From Xiphias gladius (Eukaryota > Chordata > Actinopteri > Istiophoriformes > Xiphiidae), in the NCBI RefSeq assembly GCF_016859285.1, contig NC_053417.1:16683706-16747705 (forward strand): a stretch of 64,000 nucleotides of DNA, read 5' to 3'. How positions within the stretch are numbered: position 1 is the stretch's first letter; every line of letters begins with the position of its first letter. The translations under genes were made by a program, and so were the position numbers. Shown one piece after another: positions 27,833-41,046 of the stretch. The notes under the pieces were generated by a model, which was not told where the DNA came from, did no database searches, and saw only the letters and a list, made by a program, of their open reading frames with translations.

Positions 27833-28129
27833 TTTTCCCTTGTCATTCCTACAATATGGTAAAGTTGGTTATGATATTTGCATGGGGTCACTAAATAGAT
27901 TATCACAGGAATACTAATATTAAAACTATAATACAGCCAGTTGTACTGAAATAGCTCCTATTATAGCATAGAAGTACTATATTCAGGCCGCTCCCCCCAA
28001 TTCTCCTCCTCCTCATCCTCCTCCTCATCCTCCTACTAATCCTTTTCCTCTTCCCTCGATCCAAAAAGGGGAGAAAGGAGGCTGGCTTGTAAACTTTATG
28101 CCCCCCCCCCCCCGGCTCTCAGTCAATTC

Positions 28130-28379
28130 CTCGGTTTGGACTGAAACGCGCACACACGGTTCCCTGACACGGTTCGCAGTGGTACAGCGGCGGCGGAGGA
28201 GCTGCGACTGGATGTCAGAGGACCACGGGGAAATACTGCAATTATCCCTGAGTGTCATGAAAATATAGGACAACATTTCTATTGAAATCACCAGGATAAT
28301 CTGACGCACGGGGAGGGAGAAAACACCCTTCAGCCAATTTTTTGGGATTTGGAATTAATTTCATATTTCTGTCCAAAAG
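28130..28379 (+). promoter_or_regulatory. bgn: Probable biglycan promoter-proximal region and non-coding exon 1
   Basis: A GC-rich island-like stretch (CAGCGGCGGCGGAGGAGCTG) is followed by a strong donor at 28379/28380 (AAAAG|GTAGGG). Vertebrate biglycan has a non-coding first exon separated from the ATG exon by a long intron, which fits this position 7.2 kb upstream. The TSS is not defined. An upstream ORF of 18 codons (ATG 28212 to TAG 28268) would lie in this leader. Confidence 0.55.
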
Positions 28380-30209
28380 GTAGGGGAGTTGGGTTATTTT
28401 ATTGTATATGATTGTTTAATCCTCTAATTGGCCACGGGGCGACTTATTTCAACGTGAGAAATTGCAAAGTTAACGCGATATCTAGATACTTTTATGCTGT
28501 TGGAATATTGCAGTGAAATCACCTGAGTTTAGAATATAACACTCAAAGTAGCTATAAACTCTACTCTTACCACAGATCTGCTACAACTTGCTCTGTATGT
28601 TCACATTTTTTATACTCTGCTAAGATTTCTATTGTCAACTCTTATGTTTCAGTTAAAGTTGTCATGTTGTTTACACGTAGTTTGCACCAAATGACCCGTC
28701 AAACTTGTGTCTTAATTATTTGTTTTCCTCCCGTATAAAGTAAAACTTGATCCCTATTATCCAGCTATTTGAAGCAACCTGCTCATGTGCATGGCGCATC
28801 CGAAGCTGTAATTTTTCGGTCAGCCCTTACTCCAGAGTAACACTAGATGGCGCAACGAGTCTCCAAAGACTTCGATGGGACCAGTCAGTGTGGGATGAGA
28901 CAATAATTACAGGAACCTTTTATTTCCACTCACTTAATCCTGAGATCAGTGCACCCTTGTTCTTTCATCCGGCTCTAAATGTAACGTATGGCATTTATAG
29001 CAGGGGTTTTACGTCCACCCTTGCATCATTTAGGGAGAATAATTATAGTGAAACTTGCCAGTCAAGTCAGCCCCTAACCCATCTGGTGCACGGGCCGCGC
29101 ACTAACCCTCAACATCAGTCTCTGTACGCACACAGGGCCCATATTGACATGTGTTGAGAGCACTGTGGCCTGAGAAACTTTATTTGGCAGGAAGATTATT
29201 ACAGCTTGCTCTTTGCCTCGCTGTGCTTTATTTTGTCACACAATATGACGCAAACTAATATCAGGTCCTTTAAGGAGGCACTTTTCCCTTCTGTGGGCCC
29301 ATTCGGTCTTCATGTCTGACTTCATGTCCAGCCATGGTTAACTACCATGTATGAGCCATTTTTACCAGTGTACTTAACTGAGTATCCTCACTGTACAAAG
29401 ACAGAGCAAACAGTCAGACGGTCAAAATGATGGTCTAAATCTGTCTGTTTCCTGACCCTCTAGTCTGACTGCCTATTAGCCAGCCTGTGGGTTGACCACC
29501 CGACACCTGCTCGTCTGTCTGATCTGGGATTTTCACTGCCTGTCTGTCCATCCACCTGTCTGTCTCAACATTCATGTCAGTCTTTTTATTTCACTCTCTA
29601 CTTCTCTGTCTAACTTCAAACTCACAGTTCCCCCGTGGCTCCATATTCCTCACTGTGTGCCCTCAGTGATCAGTTTTAGTTTGATGCCAAATCTGTGGTT
29701 ACATTTCCCCTTACTTATAACAATTCACAATTCAAGTAAAAATTTTGCTCTGGTAATATTGTCTTTGCCATGTTTTGACAATACAATATCCTGACTCTTC
29801 AATTTTGATTTTTCAAAAAGCAGCCCTTGTTTAAAGTCTCTATTCATAGCCCACTTATAACTGGCACAAACTTTGGAATACTTCACATACTTTGAATGAG
29901 GCTCATCTGCCCACAGCCATGGGTGCTCAGGTCAGCAATCCCCCTGCCGCTGACTGATTTGAGCCTTTTTTGTTGCTCTGTGTTGCTCTGTTGTCTGTTC
30001 TACTCTGGTTAGGCCTCGTCTCTGCAGCGCTGAGCAGCACGCCACCACATCCAAGCTTGGCGGCAACAGAGAAGCTGCCAAACAGTTCCTTTTTTAGGGA
30101 TAGCAGTCACCAAATTACAGCTGCTAGGGCAGTTAACTCCACCCGAACGCTCCTACCGGACCCGCCTAGCACTAACAGCCTGTGTGTCTGAAGAGTGCAT
30201 GAATTTGGG

Positions 30210-30211
<2 letters not shown>

Positions 30212-30254
<43 letters not shown>
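30212..30254. repeat. (TG)n microsatellite
   Basis: Perfect TG run in the probable biglycan intron 1. Confidence 0.95.
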
Positions 30255-30255
<1 letters not shown>

Positions 30256-31819
30256 CTGTCTGTTTTTTTGTGTGTATTCACATGTGTGGAGTGAAGGCAA
30301 AATGGCATAAGGAAATGAGGGAGGTCAGCAAAATGACCAGATCACTTTGGAGTTGGACTTCAGATTCTGAGACTAAAATATATAGATGGTGGACATGCTG
30401 TATGTGTGTGTACATGTGAGTATGTGTTTGGGCCAGCTTGCATTCACACAAGCAAACATTTCTGTGAGTTTTACATTTGTGTTTTTTAAGGTTTTTTTTT
30501 TTAGTATATCGCAGATTGGATCCTGTTTAGAAAAACATAATGGGTTCAGGAAAAAATACAAAACTCCCACTGAAAACAAACGAATAGCCCATAGAAGGAC
30601 TCCTGCCAAAATTAGATTTATCCTCTGTAGCACAATACTAAGCCATGTCAAATATTTTGTGCCTTGTCAGCGCCTTGATCAGTTTGAGCCACCGTGTGAT
30701 GGTAATCGGCACTGAGTGTTGACGTGGCGGCTGCCAATAAACCAGCACTGTGGTGCCAGCTGGCACTTTTGGGAAGCTCTCTGCCCCACCTTAACTCTGC
30801 TCAGACAACTGCCAAAACACCCTGAGGAGCTGATGTACTCTTAAATATGAATACACGGATGAAATGAGCCAGCATTTGATGTCTTTATCGATACTGTAAT
30901 GTATTTTGGCCCCTCCGGCTTTGAGATTTCACGGCGGCACCAAAGAGGTCAGCGTTCGCCAAAGCCACAGACAAGAACAGCAGCTGTGTATAAAAGGTGA
31001 AGTCATAGAGAGGGATTGTGTGCATATAAAATTTGATGATTTTACAGTCATAAGAATTAAAACATCCTCTCTTGACCCAGAGAGAATACGTGGCAGTAAT
31101 TCAGTCAAAAGAAGATGGGGCTTGTCTGTGACTAGGTAGGAGGTAGTAGTGATTGCCTTTCTCTCGACTGTGCTCATGGGAGAACAAACACTGTGTGTCG
31201 TATCGCCAGGAGATGACTATTCTCGGCAACACTCAGAGCATATAGCTTAAATATATGTTTGTTTAGCTTGACAAGGGCAAGGGCTGCCTTGTGGGAACTC
31301 GAGTCGCATCAAAGTAATTGCGGTGGATGTGAAGGCTGACAAGTACCCAGCACTTGATGGATAGTGCATATAGGAAATGTAAAGTTAATCTCAGACCCCC
31401 GGTGTGGGAAACTCAAACAAATGATACACTTGTAGGGTGGATTGTTCACCAGATGGGGCTTTTACCGACACCGCTGCTTTTCGGTCGATATCTATCCATT
31501 TCTGAATCCTCTCTCATATCTTTTCTGTTGCTGTGTCTTTCCTAATCCTATTTTCGACTTTCTAATCTAATAGTAAACCACTGGAATTCTTATCTTCATA
31601 AACTTGTCTGTCTTCTGTTGCCTGTTATGACAGCTTCAACCACATTTACAGGTGTAGACAGTCTTATTGTGTGTGTGTGTGTGTGTGCATAAACAATGGG
31701 CATGAGCTGACACACCTGTGACTCAGATGGGGAATTTCCTCCTGTTTCTTCTCCTCTATTTTACTGAAGGAAAGTAATCATTAATGAAGAGGAGAGAGAG
31801 GGCTCATTAAATGCTCAGA

Positions 31820-32152
31820 CCATATGGCAAAAAGTATGTGGACATGTGAGCATTAAACTCAGGTGTGATACTTAAACATGTCATTTCAATACCATTGCAT
31901 TTCTATGCTGCTGTAACAGCCTCCACTCTTCTAAAAAAAGGCTTTTCACATGATTTTTTAACCTGGCTGCGGGGATTTGCACCCATTCAAGAGCATTAGC
32001 GAGTGATTACTGATGCTGAATGATAAAGCCGGGCTCACAGGTGTTAGATGCTTTAGTGAGAGGCCTAGCTTAAACCCTGAAAAGCAGCCCCAGTCCCATA
32101 CCAAAAGTATGTATGTGTAAAGGGGTAACCATATACTTCTGGCCATAAAGTG
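31820..32152. mobile_element. Short internally deleted DNA transposon (MITE-like)
   Basis: The left end (CATATGGCAAAAAGTATGTG) and right end (CTTCTGGCCATAAAGTG) are inverted-repeat-like (ATGGCaAAAAGTATgTGG versus CACTTTATGGCCAGAAGTAT). The interior resembles a common fish DNA transposon that I recall as longer, so this is probably a deletion derivative. No coding capacity. Boundaries are approximate. Confidence 0.6.
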
Positions 32153-32320
32153 CACCAGAGATCTTACTGCAAAGACAGTACTACTTTGTTGTACATGTGA
32201 TGCGGGTGCTAATCAGACATTTCCCTGTATCTTTACTGCTTCATCTCTCACATCCTGCCGACACACAACTCCCACTCTGTCTTTCGGTCTGTCTGCCTTA
32301 TAATCGTCACCCCCCCTCCC

Positions 32321-32353
32321 ACACACACACACACACACACACACGCACGCACG

Positions 32354-32408
<55 letters not shown>
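32321..32408. repeat. (CA)n microsatellite with (GCAC) interruptions
   Basis: CA run interrupted by several ACGC units near 32343-32360. Confidence 0.95.
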
Positions 32409-32415
<7 letters not shown>

Positions 32416-35400
32416 AACTCCACAGCACTTCGTAGACAAATAGTGAGCGAGACAGAAATAGTCTCCCGTCCATCCATCCATTAAACCACTCTTGGCCTTT
32501 GGATGGGAGGAGAGCCGAGGCAACGGCAATTAAACCTTTGGTTTGTTTTCCTCTCAGGCCGGATGTTTGATGGCTCACAGTTTAAGTGAAGGGAGAGGAG
32601 AGGAATTCATACACACAAGGGCCAGATAAAAGGGGTTATTACAGTCAGAGAGGCTGCTTGAATGTGGGATGTAGTTTAGTCTTATCGTCATGTTGTGTTT
32701 ACAGTACACATCATTCCTGGATGATGATAGACTGTTTTTTGTTCCTGTCTCTTTTTTTTCCCCCAGCCATCGTCCTCAACACCTATGCCTGCAAATCTCC
32801 ATCCACTACCCCATCTCTACAAATGGCAGACAAACCGTTGGTTTGACCAGTGAAAAATGGCTCCACAGATTAGAGCATTGGTGTCACAATTTTAGATTTA
32901 CAATTTATACTTCTTGTACCTCCCATAATGTTGCACGGCACAATTTGCAGAAATTGTAGGTGCATAAATAAATCTGGTGGTGTCTTCTGTGTATGTTCCA
33001 GCTCTTTTGTGCGTCTTTGTGTGTTGCGTGTCATTGTGTGATGCTGACTATATATGCCCTAGTTGTGTCCCTTTGGCTGCATTCTTCTGGCCAAGCCAAG
33101 GCCAACGGGGTTTTTATTTTCTGCAAAATGGTATAATTTGGCAGCTATTTTTATTGCGGGGAGCAGACTGCAGGGGCCAGTTATTCATTCTTCCAGGGCA
33201 GGTCCACATTATGCACAGGCTCTTTGTTTCACAGATTTTTAACACCACCCTAAATAATATTTTTTGTTGCTTGAAAATGCTTCAGAGTTGCAGAGAATTG
33301 CATAAGCAACTTTAAAGTGTAATGGCCAGAGAGTGAAAATAGATAATTTTCTCTTGCCCTGGATTTTGTGTATAGTTCAGGGCTTCAAGCTGAATTGTGT
33401 ATTTGTAAGGTTACGAATGTGATCAGTAAGGGCTGAAGTTGAATTGATAAACTTGTAACACTGTAAAGTATTAGCTCGACCACATTCTTGGGTTTCTTTG
33501 TGATGTGTTTTTGTTAAGGCTCTATTTTTGTAATTTAAAGGATCAGTATCAGTTTAGAGAACATTTTTTATGAAGTGTGGAATGAGAAGCATTTCCCCAA
33601 CATTAAAAAGCCCTTGAAGCCGCTCAGAAGCTCTGTTATTGCAGTCTCCCTTTTAGGCCATTCAAAGTCTTGTGAACACTCACTGCTGCTGGAAATATCC
33701 TGGGACCTTAAGTGAAATAGACAGGGCAAAGACCAAGCAAGTGTTTAGAATGGTGTCATATTTAGTAGAAGAACGGGATTGAGACAATTTAGCAACACCC
33801 ACAACGTCAGAATTTTCACTTTAAGGCCTCTGGTAGATAAAATGGCCTTCATCCTTTTCTTGCTCTCTTGTGTTGTCAGTCTCGTTGTGAACCATCACTC
33901 CTGTATTTTTCCCTCATCAATCTCATTGTCCTGATAATGCTGAAATCCAAAATTTGCTTCCCTTTGGCTTCCAGTGAAAACCCGATCATGCTGCAACAGA
34001 TCCCTACTTCACTGTAATATACGCTAACCATTGGCATCAAGACTTCCCAACCCTCTTTAGGATTACAGAGCTGGGGATCGGAGAAGGAATTAACATGACA
34101 AGGTTAGAGATAATAGGGTTTTAGGTCATCCCAGGGTCCGGTGTAGGACTGGGCTTTACTTCATAGGATTAACTTCAAGCTAAGGGGCACAATTTCCTGC
34201 TGTAGGGATCAATTGGTCTGGTAATAATTAGTTTTTCTGGGAATTAGATTGTAGGTTGAGTGGCTGCGCTGAAGTGTTAGTTAGTTCAGTGCAGACAGGA
34301 TAAAGCAAGCAAACAAGCACAGATGCTCGTATGCCTGGTGACCTCAATTAGCAGTGTGTGTGTTCACAGCTATGACATCATGGAGTCCGTGTTTCATGAC
34401 ATGCATACACACTCGAGCACGTGTACATGCACACATACGCATTTGCACTTGGTCTTGCACACCCATTTTCCCCTCTAAATGAATGGTGGCTTTGTTTGAC
34501 TGTGCGGCTGCAGGAATAAAGTTTTCCACCGCTGAGGTGATGTCCTCTACTCTATCTGATTGGCCAGTGAGAAGAGACTTGCTCTCCTGGGAATCGACTT
34601 GGTGTGCAGGAAGCAGACAGTGACATTTTTTCAGTGTGGTTCAAGTGACTTTCATTCCCAGAGTGGATTCCTGGCAAGTCTACCGGGGGAATGAGTGCAT
34701 TTCTCCTCACCAGCCCTCAGCCCCTGGTCTGCCTGTTAGGTGTGGTTTAAACAGTAGGGCTTTGTAATTAAGACTAAGCAGACCATTTCATAATATTTCA
34801 GTGTCCATTTATCACTGACCACTCTCTGCAGCCTATGTTGCGATTAATATGTTGCCCTCATGCACATGGCTGGATTAACCTGTTAGGGGGCTGTTGCTGT
34901 AGTTTGTTGTTGACACTGCCAACACCCACACGCACACACAAAATAATAATGATAATAATAATAACAATACTTGCCCCAAGCTTTTTGTGTGTCTCTCAGT
35001 TTTTGATGATTTTGAAGATTTAGATGTTTAGGTATGCACCATTCAAGCACAATATAAACTAAAATAATTAAGTAATAACCCCTGATGCACATTAGTTGAT
35101 TGTTGATATAGTGGAGCAAATTTTACTCATGAACACATTTTCTGTTAATACAGTAACCAAAAAAATCCATTGACTCACAGTCAACTTTGGGCTTTTGGGG
35201 CCCCTGAGGGTCTGGGGCCCCAGGGGGTCTAGGGCAGTCGTCTGCTTTGTCCAGTTGGTAATCCAGCCATGCTCATGCAATTTTTCTTTCTTTTTTCTCT
35301 CATTTTACAACATCCCATATGCATATTCCTGTCTACCCTCATTGATATAAATGGATTGGACACAATATTAGTATAATGCAATACCATTCAACAGCTCCGT

Positions 35401-35630
35401 ATATTACAGCCTCCAAACTGATCATACAGTTGATTCAAAACCTCTCTAAAAAAATTCAAACAAAAAATTCTAACCTTTAGTAATGAAGGATTTATTGCAG
35501 GGCTGTTGTGTTAGACCGCATTCATTTTAGCTGGGTTAACCTGATAAATTGCCAACTGAGTGTACACATTTACGTTCAATAAAACTGACGCTGCTCTCCT
35601 TCCTTTTTCTGTTTTCTCAGTAAGTAAAAG

Positions 35631-38600
35631 ATGCTGCCACATTGTTCCCTCCTGCTGTTGCTATGCGTGGCCCGGCTGCTCTCCCCCACCTCGACTCTGC
35701 CCTTTGAGCAGAGAGGCTTCTGGGATTTTGCCATGGACAGTATGGACAGCGGCGGGATGATGACGATGATGAGGGATGAGGAAGAAGGTTCAGCCGTAGA
35801 GGAGGTCCTCACCCCTGACATGCCCATGTGCCCCTTCGGCTGCCACTGTCAACTCAGGGTCGTCCAGTGTTCTGACCTCGGTCAGTGAGAGTGTGTGAGA
35901 AAGAAACAACAGAGATGCATGCCTGTGTTGCTTTGTCATCATTTCTCCGTGAGTGAGTGTGGCAGGAGATTCAGAAAGGAAAACAAATGATTTCAATGAC
36001 AGAGCAAGTGAGCATGACTTGAGCCTTGCGTGGCTTTCATATCGCCAGAGAATAAACCCCCCCTTTGGTGAATTATCCCAGGGAGGAATTTCCCCCTCGG
36101 GATAATGCGGGTGTATTTTCACAAGGGAAAGCATCTCTTTGAGGGATTTTGTGTTCCAGACTTTGTGTGTAGATACTGGGTGGGAGAGGAGGAGAGAAAT
36201 GGTTTGAGCAGAAAAGGAGAAAAGACTGAGTCAAGGGGAAGGGGGGGGGGGGGGCAAAATAAGACAGACGAAAAAGGATCAAGAGCAAGAAGGAGGGAGT
36301 TAGAGAAAGGCAGAGAAAAAGACACAGTAGCATCAGAAAAAACATCATTCTTTGACGGGAGAAGATGAAAAGTTTATAATATTCTTACTGTCTTTAAAGA
36401 GCTGTTTCATGTTGGTTTTGGGACGTGGACAGGATGTTTAATGGAGACCCAAAACAGGAAGGGAGGATGGAAGGAAAAACGAGTTAGTCTAAACAGATTT
36501 AAAGATGGACGATAGGATTAAAAGGAATTGATGATAAAGATAAAAAGAGTTTTTATATCAAGATGATTTGAGGATTATGAATATTTACCATTATGATACA
36601 ACAACATGCTGCTTTTTCCCGACGAATAAACAAAAAATGACCTATCACAAAATATGATTTACATGATGCTTTTACTGTCTGTCTGTGACTTAATTTTTGC
36701 CATGTTTCCATATAAACACATGCTCCATTTTCTTGACTGTACGACCATTGTGTCTAAACACAGACAGCTTATCAGCGTTCTATAGCCAGTATAATATGAG
36801 GAATCTTTATATACATAAATAAGAATGAATTACATTTCTTTGGTGCTGTAAGAATAGACATAAGAGTTTTGTCAAATCATCATTTTACAAGCTCTATATA
36901 TTTACTGTCCCTGGTCTTTCTACAGCGGGTAAATCTGGAAGCGTATAATTTCCGAGATGACAAGTGCTTATTTAGAACAGATGTACTTTGGCGGTGGCGT
37001 CTGTCTCCCCTCAGTGTGCATCCCAGCATGATGTTGGGTATTTGGTTTGAGGGGCGCTGGGGTTTAAGAGGGTGCTAGTTTTGTCAGTTTGTGGTAAAGG
37101 CTTTGAGATTTGTGGCTGATAAGGGTGAAGTGCTGTGGTTTGATGGTTTGGAGGGTTAAGGGATTCAGTTCATCAGGGTGTTGGTGAAAGTTGGGTTTGA
37201 TGCAGGCATACAAATCCAAAGGTTTCCAGTTGGCAGGATGCATGTCAAAAGCTGCAGGTGTTGACTGGAAGGTAAATATTTCCTACCACATAAATCCACC
37301 TGGTAACATCTTGCACTTTTGGAGTCATATTGCTCTCACAGCACTTGTAATAACTTTATTATGCTAAAGATAAAAGTAAATCATAGAAACAAAGTCTGGT
37401 TTATAATCGAAACATTATTTTAGGATTGAAACTTGATCTTTCACCCACAACTAATGAATTTCTCTTGCTTTTTAATTTCTGGGATAAGGCTACATTATAA
37501 AGCCCTAAGCCCCTTCGGCCATTGCACCAGATCTCTCAGCACTGTGTGGACACGGTGTGAATAGAACGTCAGAGGGAACTGCTGAGGGTTTTGATTCTGT
37601 GTGGTGACATGGAGGGTGTGGCACAGTACAGCCAAAGCCATGTATCTAAACTTAACTCTAGAAGGACAGCTCTGGGTAGAGTTGTGTGGATCAGATGTGG
37701 TTGGTGGCAGATTGGATCCCAGTGGGACAGCTGGCACTCTCTTTCCAGTAGGCCCGGTTGCAACATGGTCGTGGTCCAGATTAGGTCGGCCCTGGTAGAG
37801 GATTCACTTACTGTAGCCCGTCTGTGCCACTGACCACATTTGACCACACTTGTCCGCATGGCTCAGTGATGTGGTCTTGTTAACGATCACTGGTTGCTGT
37901 GGTTGTGTGCGTGCTGAGTCATTTCTCCAGAGAGATCCCTGACTGGAATAATGCAGGTGTATTTCTTAACGCTGTCCACTTGTTGTAACCCATTCTTGGC
38001 CTGTATGAATTTATGGCTTGGTAAACAATAATCATAAACAACCCTAACCGTAACAGCTTTTGGTGATTATGCTTTTCACTGATGTTCTTAACTGTAAATT
38101 TTCACTACTTCATTACTACTTCTCAGCAGGTGTTTTCTGTCACAAAGAAGCCAAAATTAACACACCTATGTTCCCAAATGCAACTGCAGCTTCACCACAA
38201 ACACATTAACACACACAGCTTGTATTTCTCTCTGTTTCTCTCCGTGTGTCTGGGTTTTGTCTGGGTCTTCGTTTTATTTGGTGTGTGATTTTTTTCTGAA
38301 GGTATTTAAGTTGCATCCTTTGTGACTTCTGTCAAATGGAAACCAGATGGAAACCATCTGGTGTCCCCATCTGGTGTGAGGGGAATATGTGAATCTGTGT
38401 GTGTGAGCGTGTGTTTGTGTGCATGTCTTTGACAGTGACAAACCAGTAATGTTAGTTATGTCTTACTTTGACGTCTGTGTGTGACCTCCAAGGTTGTGTG
38501 TATGTCCACCTCTCATTAAAATAATAGACGAGGAGCCCCAAAGTGCTCATTTGCGATTGTGTGGGAGTGTGACGGGTTTAATTTTTTTAGGCCTGATGGA

Positions 38601-40995
38601 GGTTTTAAAACACACAGTGACTATTTATTTTCCAAGGTCTATGTCTGACTAAGATATCCTAAGAGTTTTCCTATGGAAAACAAACTGTTTTTAGGGTGTT
38701 GGTTCACAGTCATCCATTGAAGCATTTAATGGAGTATGATCCTTTCTGTGTTTTTATTGGTCTTGTCTTCAGGTCTGACTGAGGTGCCAAAGAATATTCC
38801 TCTCGACACCAAGTTCCTGGACCTGCAGAACAACCGTATCACTGAGCTTAAAGAGAACGACTTCAAAGGCCTTACTAACTTATATGTAAGAGACACACAC
38901 AGTCTGGTCACATCCATAATGTCCCTCTCAGCATCAGCTCAGCACTTCTCGAGGATGTGCCAATGATTCAGCTCAGCTCGTATTGGTCTCGGTAGTGTGA
39001 AATATGATTATGACCCTCCGTTTTCTCAGGGATTTAGAGGTTCATTTCCTTTCTCTTTCTCCCTCCACTGCCCTTCGCTCTGAGAGCTTTAATTGTATTA
39101 AAGTTTGAGCCCAAAGCCAAATGGGAGTATTCAAGCTCTCATAGCAGACAGGCTTTTGCTCACTCCTGACCTACATTCAAGAGTGCTGACCAAGAGCAGT
39201 ATTAAGTCTGGCAGCTTAGGAAACTCCCAACATGACATTATACAATAACATCTCTATTAAGGTCTGTTTACCTCAGCCTACATCTGTCTCCATCTTTCAG
39301 CCAACGCAGGTGGAGGAACAGTCTGCTGTGAGTTGGACTGCTGTGAACTTTTGCTGGATCTGTTTTAATTCACTCAAACATATTCACTAGAGACAGATAA
39401 TGCAAAAACAAGTTCTTGTACGCTTTGTGTATGATTTTTGTTTTCGTTCTTTTCATTTTCTGACTGTTTGGGTGCTACCGATGTTTTCACACAGATTAAA
39501 AAACATGGGTGTTGATTGAATATGGATTCTCCTTGGTTACTTTTTTTTTTTTTTTTTCAATTTCAGGGTCTGTCTCTGAGGAATAACCTTATTTCCAAAG
39601 TCCACCCTAGAACATTTGTCCCTCTGAAGCACATGCAGAAGCTTTACTTCTCCAAAAACCTGCTGACCACTATCCCTAAGAACTTACCTTCCTCTCTGGT
39701 TGAGATGAGGATCCATGAGAACCACATCAAGAAGGTGGCAGCTGGAGCCTTCACTGGACTGGGCAACATGAACTGCATAGGTCAGAAATGCTGATGACTT
39801 AAACAAATCTAGGCTACATTCTGTGGTGTTTACCGCTGCTTGTGCCCCTTTATAGCACTGGCATTGTATTTTGACGTGCACAAATATTCCCTTTATCATG
39901 CAGAGATGGGAGCAAACCCCATCCATAACAGTGGTTTTGAGCCTGGAGCCTTCAAGGGACTGAAACTGAATTATCTGCGTATATCAGAGGCCAAGCTGAC
40001 TGGGGTGCCAAAAGGTAACTCCTCTTTGTCGCTAAAATGCTAACATATTTAAAATGGAGGCATCACACTGTTTTAGGCTACCTTTAAAGGAAATACATAT
40101 TTTGGGAAGTATACTTCCCGAGACTTAGATGAGAAAATCAATGCCACTCTCATTTGTGTACAGTAAATATGAAGCCATCACTAGCAACAGGGGGAAACAG
40201 TTAGCCTGGCTCTGTCAGTTAGCCTGGCTCTGTCCAAAGGTAAAAAAATAAATCTTCATACCAAAACTACTAAAACTCCTTAATTAACATTTCATAGAGT
40301 ATATTATTTGTTTAATCTGTACAATGGAGACTCCGCTGGTTGCCTTTCAACTGCATGGTAACAACAAGTCTCCAGGAAGTCACTGCCGCCAGCCAAAGAA
40401 ATAGTCCAATGCAAAACCCCCTATAAAACCGCAAATTGTTGTTTTTATCCTTTGATTTTTGCATACATTAAAAAAACGACATATAAAGTGTTAACGTGTC
40501 ACTGTGTTAGTGAGCTTTAAAGGTGCCGGTAGGTGGATTTTTTCACTTTTGGACAGAGCTGGGTTAGCTGTTTCCCCTTCTTTCCAGTCTTTATACTAAG
40601 CTAGGCTAAGTGGCTGTAGATTCATATTTAACTGACAGATGAAAGAGTGGCATCAACTCTAAGACAGTGACTAAGTGCATTTCACAAAATGTCAAATGAT
40701 CCTTTTACCTCTAACAAGAAAGCAAAGTGGGACAAAATCAAATCTCACCCTAAAGTGGAGTCTTACAGATATAGTGTCTGTCTTTCAGATCTCCCAGAGA
40801 GTCTCAATGAGCTTCATCTGGACCACAACCAGATCCAGGCTATTGAACTGGAGGACCTGAGCCGCTACAAAAACCTGTACAGGTACAGGTTCCACACCTC
40901 AACACCAAAGTCATTTCTAACACTCACTGATTTTTTTTGCACCCTGAGGGCTTTGCTTGTGCATCTGTAAAGAATTATCCTGTGGTTTGAAAAAA

Positions 40996-41046
<51 letters not shown>

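Larger units (their letters stand above)
28380..35620 (+). other. Probable biglycan intron 1
   Basis: A 7.2-kb stretch without recognisable exon, between the candidate leader exon and the acceptor TTTTCTCAG at 35620. It contains TG/CA microsatellites and one MITE-like element, listed separately. Open frames here look like chance frames. Confidence 0.55.

Noticed and set aside
28747..29157. 136-codon open frame in the probable biglycan intron 1
   Set aside because: No recognisable domain, composition like non-coding sequence, and no splice context.
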